Shown here: positions 5,433 through 8,563 of the stretch, one piece after another
Layout of the letters: every line of letters starts with the position of its first letter
Position numbering within the stretch: position 1 is the stretch's first letter
NCBI GenBank assembly: GCA_030527085.1
Contig: JAUNBN010000045.1
Location: 1 to 8,563, forward strand
Reading direction: 5' to 3'
Source: Oscillospiraceae bacterium
GTDB taxonomy: Bacteria > Bacillota > Clostridia > Oscillospirales > Ruminococcaceae
DNA length: 8,563 bases
The notes under the pieces: generated by a model
Seen by the model: the letters and a program-made list of their open reading frames with translations, nothing else
Databases searched by the model: none
What the model was told of the DNA's origin: nothing
Program-made: the position numbers and the translations under genes

Positions 5433-6482
5433 CTAGAATACAGCGATAAAGAGTTTTGTCATGAGAAAGCCGATAAGCCCGCAGCCCGGGAAGGTCAAAA
5501 CCCAAGTCATGCACATCTCCTTTACGACGGTGAAGTTTATGGCCTTTATTCGCTTAACCGCGCCAACACCCATAATGGCGGTGGTCTTCGCGTGGGTCGT
5601 TGAGACGGGCAGGCTGAAAATCGAGCAGAAGAGCAGGGAGAGGGAGGCGGCTATGTCCGCCGAGAAGCCCTGATATTTTTCGAGCTTCACCATGTCCATG
5701 CCCACGGACTTTATTATTTTTTTGCCTCCTATGGCGGTGCCCAAACCCATTATAACGGAGCAGAGCAGCATGAGCCATTCCGGCGGCGCTATGGCCTGCG
5801 GCGTTTCGCCGTGGGAGAGAAAGAGGCAGAGCAAAATAACGCCCATGAACTTCTGACCGTCCTGAGCGCCGTGCATGAAGCTCATGCAGGCCGCGCCGAA
5901 AATCTGCGCGCCGCGAAAGAGAGGTTCCGTCTTTCTGCGCTCGACATGGTAAAAAAGCTTTGTTACCAGCTTGCAGACCAGCCAGCCCAGGCCGAAGCCC
6001 AGGCTTACGGAAATGCCTATGCCGTAAACTACTTTTATCCACTCGCCGCCGTTCACACCCGCGAGGCTGCCGTGCAGGGCTATGGCGCTGCCGGTGAGGC
6101 CCGCGATGAGCGCGTGGCTCTCGCTGGTGGGTATGCCGAAGGCCCAGGCCAGAGTGGCCCAGGTTACTATGGCGAACATCGCGGCGCTCAGCGCGACTAT
6201 GGCCTCGTGGGAATTGGAGCCGAAATCGACCATCTTAGTTATGGTCTCGGCGACTGTGGCGTTTATCTTCGTCATCAGGAAAACGCCCAAAAAGTTGAAC
6301 ACGGCGGCCATCAAAATGGCCGCGCGCGCCGACATGCAGCGCGTTACAACACAGGTGGCTATGGCGTTCGGAGCGTCTGTCCAGCCGTTGACGAGTATTA
6401 CCCCCAAGGTCAGCGCGACGGCCAGAAAGAGCAGGGGGTTAGCCGTCATTTCACTCCAGAAATACTCCAGAGAAAGGTCCAT
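5433..6482 (-). CDS. pit: PiT family inorganic phosphate transporter
   Basis: This is a low-affinity phosphate permease of the PiT family, which in bacteria usually couples uptake of metal-phosphate to the proton gradient. The 349 residues form a multi-helix membrane protein with the two inverted family signatures. The first is GWTDAPNAIA (33-42). The second is HGAQDGQKFMG (204-214), the counterpart of HGxNDAQKxMG. Other conserved segments are GIPTSESHALIAG (116-128) and LPVSTTHAKTTAIMGVG (291-307). The first signature has Thr-Asp and the second Gln-Asp where Asn-Asp is classical. The start at 6482 has GGAGGA (6493-6488) 5 bases upstream. It is the first gene of the minus-strand unit, with a promoter at 6540-6568 and the DUF47 partner downstream. 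No Pho-box could be identified by eye. Confidence 0.95.
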   Translation of the reverse strand: MDLSLEYFWSEMTANPLLFLAVALTLGVILVNGWTDAPNAIATCVVTRCMSARAAILMAAVFNFLGVFLMTKINATVAETITKMVDFGSNSHEAIVALSAAMFAIVTWATLAWAFGIPTSESHALIAGLTGSAIALHGSLAGVNGGEWIKVVYGIGISVSLGFGLGWLVCKLVTKLFYHVERRKTEPLFRGAQIFGAACMSFMHGAQDGQKFMGVILLCLFLSHGETPQAIAPPEWLMLLCSVIMGLGTAIGGKKIIKSVGMDMVKLEKYQGFSADIAASLSLLFCSIFSLPVSTTHAKTTAIMGVGAVKRIKAINFTVVKEMCMTWVLTFPGCGLIGFLMTKLFIAVF

Positions 6483-6514
6483 TAAAGTCCTCCGGGCGTT
6501 TTGTTTGGTGTGCC

Positions 6515-6530
6515 GCGCGCAGGAGCGCGC
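6515..6530 (-). other. Hairpin in the pit leader
   Basis: GCGCGC-AGGA-GCGCGC forms a 6-bp hairpin between the predicted pit transcription start and its ribosome binding site. No U-run follows on the minus strand, so it is not a terminator. A role in mRNA stability or translation is possible but unsupported. Confidence 0.35.
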
Positions 6531-6539
6531 TTAACAAAG

Positions 6540-6568
6540 ATTTTACATATATACGCATGTTAAATCAA
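6540..6568 (-). promoter_or_regulatory. Promoter of the pit-DUF47 operon
   Basis: On the minus strand, TTGATT (6568-6563) and TAAAAT (6545-6540) are separated by 17 bp, placing the start of transcription near 6533 and giving a leader of about 50 bases. Confidence 0.55.
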
Positions 6569-6570
6569 GA

Positions 6571-6690
6571 CCCTGTTTGAATTGGGAGCGGCCTCAAAGC
6601 GGGTGTGCTGCATCTCCCCGTCCAAGACGGCAAATAGCGGCGAATCCGCCCTTGGAACACACACTTGATTTTTTCATGTTATTTTAAGGT
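6571..6690. other. Divergent intergenic stretch with possible structure
   Basis: No gene is seen between the two divergent promoters. Three nested or adjacent stems can be drawn: GTGTG (6603-6607) with CACAC (6658-6662), CCGTC/GACGG (6618-6622/6626-6630) and GCGG/CCGC (6637-6640/6646-6649). It does not fit a tRNA, and it lies upstream of both predicted transcription starts. CTCCCCGTCC (6614-6623) also occurs at 4641-4650 in the nested inverted repeat. Confidence 0.3.
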
Positions 6691-6698
6691 GAATAGTC

Positions 6699-6704
6699 TA
6701 TAAT
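6699..6704 (+). promoter_or_regulatory. -10 element before the M14 peptidase gene
   Basis: A perfect TATAAT lies 53 bases before the start codon. No good -35 is present at 17 bp (ATGTTA at 6676-6681). A TTGATT at 6665 is too far away. The promoter may need an activator or may be weak. Confidence 0.5.
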
Positions 6705-6757
6705 AAAAAAACTGCACCCGCCTTACGATTCTCAACATATTATGCTCCGGTGAGTGA

Positions 6758-7912
6758 ATGGAAAACAATTCGGGTAAACCAAAGAAGAAGCTCGCGGCAA
6801 AATACATTATCAGACGCGCTCTGGCTCTGGCTGTGCTGGCCTTTGTGGTCGTTTTTTCCGTCTCGACCGCCGCGCGCTGCCACAGGGAGAGGGAGGAAGC
6901 CGTAGAGACGGCAGCCGTCGCCAACCCGCACGACATCGTAAATCCTTATGTGAGCTACACCTACGAGCAGCTCTTAGCGGACTCGGCCGAGCTTGCCGAG
7001 AGCTACCCGGGGCTTATTGAGCTGAGCTCGGCGGGAAGCTCCGTAGAGGGGCGCGATCTCGTTCAGCTTAAGCTCGGCAAGGGCGAGAAGATAATAGTTT
7101 TAACCGGAGTGCTGCACGGCTGCGAGGGCTTCAACTCCGGACTTTTGATGTATATGATAGACCGCTACGCCTACGGCTACGAGCTGGATTTGAACTACGA
7201 GGACTACTCCTACCGCGAACTTTTGGACGGCGTGAGCTTCATAATACTGCCGATGGTCAACCCCGACGGCATGAATATTGCCGTAAACGGCCCCGACGCC
7301 GCCGCCGACCCCGATAATATCTATTCGATGGACACCTGCGGCACGGGCTACTACGCCTGGAAATCGAACGCCAACGGCGTTGATATAAACCGCAACTTCC
7401 CCTTTAACTGGTCGCACTACACCATATACCAGTGGCCCTCTTTGCGCTATTACGAGGGGCCTCAGCCCGGCAGCGAGCCGGAGACGCAGGCTATTATAAA
7501 CCTGCTGGAGAGCACCGATTTCTGTATGCTCGCGGACTTCCATACCTACGGCGAGATAATCTACTGGACCGACAATCTGAGCGGCGACACCCGCGAGGAG
7601 CACCGCGAGCTCGCCGAACTTTTAAAAGAGACCTCCGGCTACGGCGACGCGGGCATAGAGGACGTGGACCAGTTCGGCGGCTACCTCTCCAATTACGCGC
7701 GCGGCGTCTTTGGGGTTTTCGCCGCGACGATAGAGGTAACGCCCTACTGGGGCTACTCAGCCGAGGACGGCTTCGACGAGGCGGGCATGAAGGCCTTCCC
7801 CCTGCCGCTCGTTATGGCCGAGTACGCCCTGAGGGAGGACGCGGAGCTCGAGGGCGAGACGGCGGACGGCGGCGAGGCCGCGCTTGAGGACGAGAGCGGA
7901 ACTGCGGTCTGA
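6758..7912 (+). CDS. Membrane-anchored M14 zinc carboxypeptidase
   Basis: This is a zinc metallopeptidase of family M14 (carboxypeptidase A / gamma-D-glutamyl peptidase group), held outside the membrane by an uncleaved N-terminal helix. The 384 residues comprise a basic cytoplasmic N-terminus (1-20), a transmembrane segment (about 21-39) and the peptidase domain from about 62 to 360. An acidic Glu/Gly/Ala-rich tail follows. Catalytic features are complete: zinc ligands His120 and Glu123 (HGCE), NPDG (168-171), DINRNFP with substrate-binding Arg212 (209-215), third zinc ligand His262 (DFHTYGE), and general-base Glu326 (TIEVTPY). Cys41 lacks a lipobox context, so a lipoprotein is unlikely. The substrate is probably a peptide or cell-wall muropeptide; sequence alone does not settle it. 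The ribosome binding site is weak and close (GGTGAG, 6749-6754). It is a single-gene unit, divergent from pit. Confidence 0.9.
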   Translation: MENNSGKPKKKLAAKYIIRRALALAVLAFVVVFSVSTAARCHREREEAVETAAVANPHDIVNPYVSYTYEQLLADSAELAESYPGLIELSSAGSSVEGRDLVQLKLGKGEKIIVLTGVLHGCEGFNSGLLMYMIDRYAYGYELDLNYEDYSYRELLDGVSFIILPMVNPDGMNIAVNGPDAAADPDNIYSMDTCGTGYYAWKSNANGVDINRNFPFNWSHYTIYQWPSLRYYEGPQPGSEPETQAIINLLESTDFCMLADFHTYGEIIYWTDNLSGDTREEHRELAELLKETSGYGDAGIEDVDQFGGYLSNYARGVFGVFAATIEVTPYWGYSAEDGFDEAGMKAFPLPLVMAEYALREDAELEGETADGGEAALEDESGTAV

Positions 7913-8001
7913 GACTTCGCTTTACAGGTTTGAAGAATACGTCAGTTCAGCCGCGCAGTTTTTAGGGTAATTCTCCCCGCCAAAGACGCAGCGTTTAAAT
8001 C

Positions 8002-8044
8002 AGGGTGCTTGTTCCCCCGCCGAAAGCGGGGGAACAAGCACCCT
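8002..8044. repeat. Palindromic intergenic hairpin repeat, copy 3
   Basis: This is a perfect 19-bp inverted repeat (8002-8020 and 8026-8044) with a CGAAA loop. The left flank TTAAATC and right flank AAAAGTTCGCACAG match copies 1 and 2. It lies between the convergent M14 and Rrf2 genes, where it could serve as a bidirectional terminator, although no U-run of normal length follows on either strand. The remaining 7913-8078 spacer holds nothing else I can support. Confidence 0.75.
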
Positions 8045-8078
8045 AAAAGTTCGCACAGTAAAGTCGGCACACATAAAA

Positions 8079-8477
8079 TTAGGCGAAGCGACCGAAGTTG
8101 ACGCTTTCGAGCCGTTTTGAAACGTCCTCGGAGATCTCCGCGTAGATGTCGCGGAAGACGCAGAGCTCGCCCGCGAGGCCGCAGTCGCGCTTGTCCTCGC
8201 GCAGGCAGCGGCTGAGGGCATAGGGCCCGTCCACGGTTTCTATGACCTCGCAGAGCGTTATTTCCGCGGGCTCCCTGGCGAGAACGTAGCCGCCGGAGCG
8301 CCCCTTAAAGGATAGCGCTATGCCGCCAGCCACGAGCTTGCGCAGGATTTTAAGCGCGAAGCGCTGGCTCACAGAGGCGCGGTGGGATATCTCGGCGGCG
8401 TCCAGCCTTAGACCCTTAGCGGCGGCGAGGCAGGCGACTATTCTGACGGCGCAGTCGGCCTCCTGAGTTATAAACAT
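8079..8477 (-). CDS. Rrf2-family transcriptional regulator with Cys cluster
   Basis: This is a DNA-binding regulator of the Rrf2 family (relatives IscR, NsrR, CymR), 132 residues and slightly short for the family. An N-terminal winged helix-turn-helix spans about residues 2-66. It has the family pattern A-x-x-I-S-x-R-A-x-V-S-x-R-F-A-L-K-I-L-R-K-L (28-49) and wing GRSGGYVLA (59-67). The typical ITLCEVIETVDG follows (73-84). Cysteines C91, C99 and C106 (spacing C-x7-C-x6-C) sit where IscR and NsrR bind an Fe-S cluster, so a redox, NO or Fe-S sensing role is inferred; CymR-type members lack this cluster. Its ATG shares one base with the rpoD stop (TGATG) and there is only a poor ribosome binding site. 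Translation is therefore probably coupled to rpoD. Target genes are unknown. Confidence 0.9.
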   Translation of the reverse strand: MFITQEADCAVRIVACLAAAKGLRLDAAEISHRASVSQRFALKILRKLVAGGIALSFKGRSGGYVLAREPAEITLCEVIETVDGPYALSRCLREDKRDCGLAGELCVFRDIYAEISEDVSKRLESVNFGRFA

Positions 8478-8563
8478 CAGTCCAAAAAGTCCTTTAAGCG
8501 CTTGGAGCGGCTGGGGTGGCGCAGCTTGCGCAGGGCCTTGGCCTCTATCTGCCTTATGCGCTC
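8477..8563 (-). CDS. rpoD: RNA polymerase primary sigma factor RpoD, C-terminal end (partial)
   Basis: The last 28 residues of a longer gene enter from the right edge. They start ERIRQIEAKALRKLRHP and end KRLKDFLD, followed by TGA (8479-8477). This is the C-terminal half of the sigma region 4.2 helix-turn-helix, which recognises the -35 element, plus the conserved tail of primary sigma factors. The match to RpoD/SigA is strong. The rest of the gene lies beyond the window. The stop codon overlaps the Rrf2 start by one base. Confidence 0.93.
   Translation of the reverse strand, partial: ERIRQIEAKALRKLRHPSRSKRLKDFLD

Noticed and set aside
5811..6534. Plus-strand frames of 150 and 224 residues
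   Set aside because: They are antisense to the PiT gene, which has clear family signatures.
6601..6665. Possible tRNA or structured RNA between pit and the peptidase
   Set aside because: The stems do not have tRNA arm lengths, no T-arm or anticodon arm fits, and the stretch is upstream of both predicted transcription starts.

Overview
The window looks like chromosomal DNA of a GC-rich Gram-positive anaerobe, probably a Clostridia-type Bacillota. The pointers are T-box riboswitches, TTGACA/TATAAT promoters with 17-bp spacers, strong GGAGG ribosome binding sites, a Cys-lipobox solute-binding protein and the C-terminus of the housekeeping sigma factor RpoD. Finer placement is not possible from sequence alone. 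Isoleucine is encoded very largely by AUA, which is unusual at this GC content.

Layout: (1) 1-256 is intergenic and holds a palindromic repeat. (2) 317-490 is a 57-residue two-helix membrane protein with its own promoter and terminator. (3) 515-1543 is a near-exact tandem duplication of about 490 bp. Each copy has a consensus promoter and a complete T-box riboswitch with terminator. The predicted specifier codon is TAC (Tyr) in the first leader and TTC (Phe) in the second. (4) 1588-4284 is a three-gene ABC importer operon of the TrpXYZ type: lipoprotein, permease, ATPase. (5) 4285-4708 has no gene but holds several inverted repeats, including a nested 126-bp palindrome. (6) 4709-6482, minus strand, is a PiT phosphate transporter followed by its DUF47/PhoU-like partner. 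(7) 6758-7912 is a membrane-anchored M14 zinc carboxypeptidase, divergent from the phosphate operon. (8) 8079-8563, minus strand, is the end of rpoD, overlapped by one base by an Rrf2-family regulator with a three-cysteine cluster.

How the parts work together: the two T-boxes should sense uncharged tRNA-Tyr and tRNA-Phe and relieve termination ahead of the importer. This argues that the transporter, whose family is usually annotated as tryptophan uptake, here serves phenylalanine and/or tyrosine. Each leader has its own promoter, so transcripts from promoter 1 must pass both sensors and transcripts from promoter 2 only the Phe sensor. The PiT/DUF47 pair is a conventional low-affinity phosphate uptake module. 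The rest is unrelated housekeeping or accessory content.

The most notable items are the tandem Tyr/Phe T-boxes, with identical promoters but diverged, compensated Stem I arms, and a family of intergenic hairpins sharing AGGGTG/CACCCT ends.
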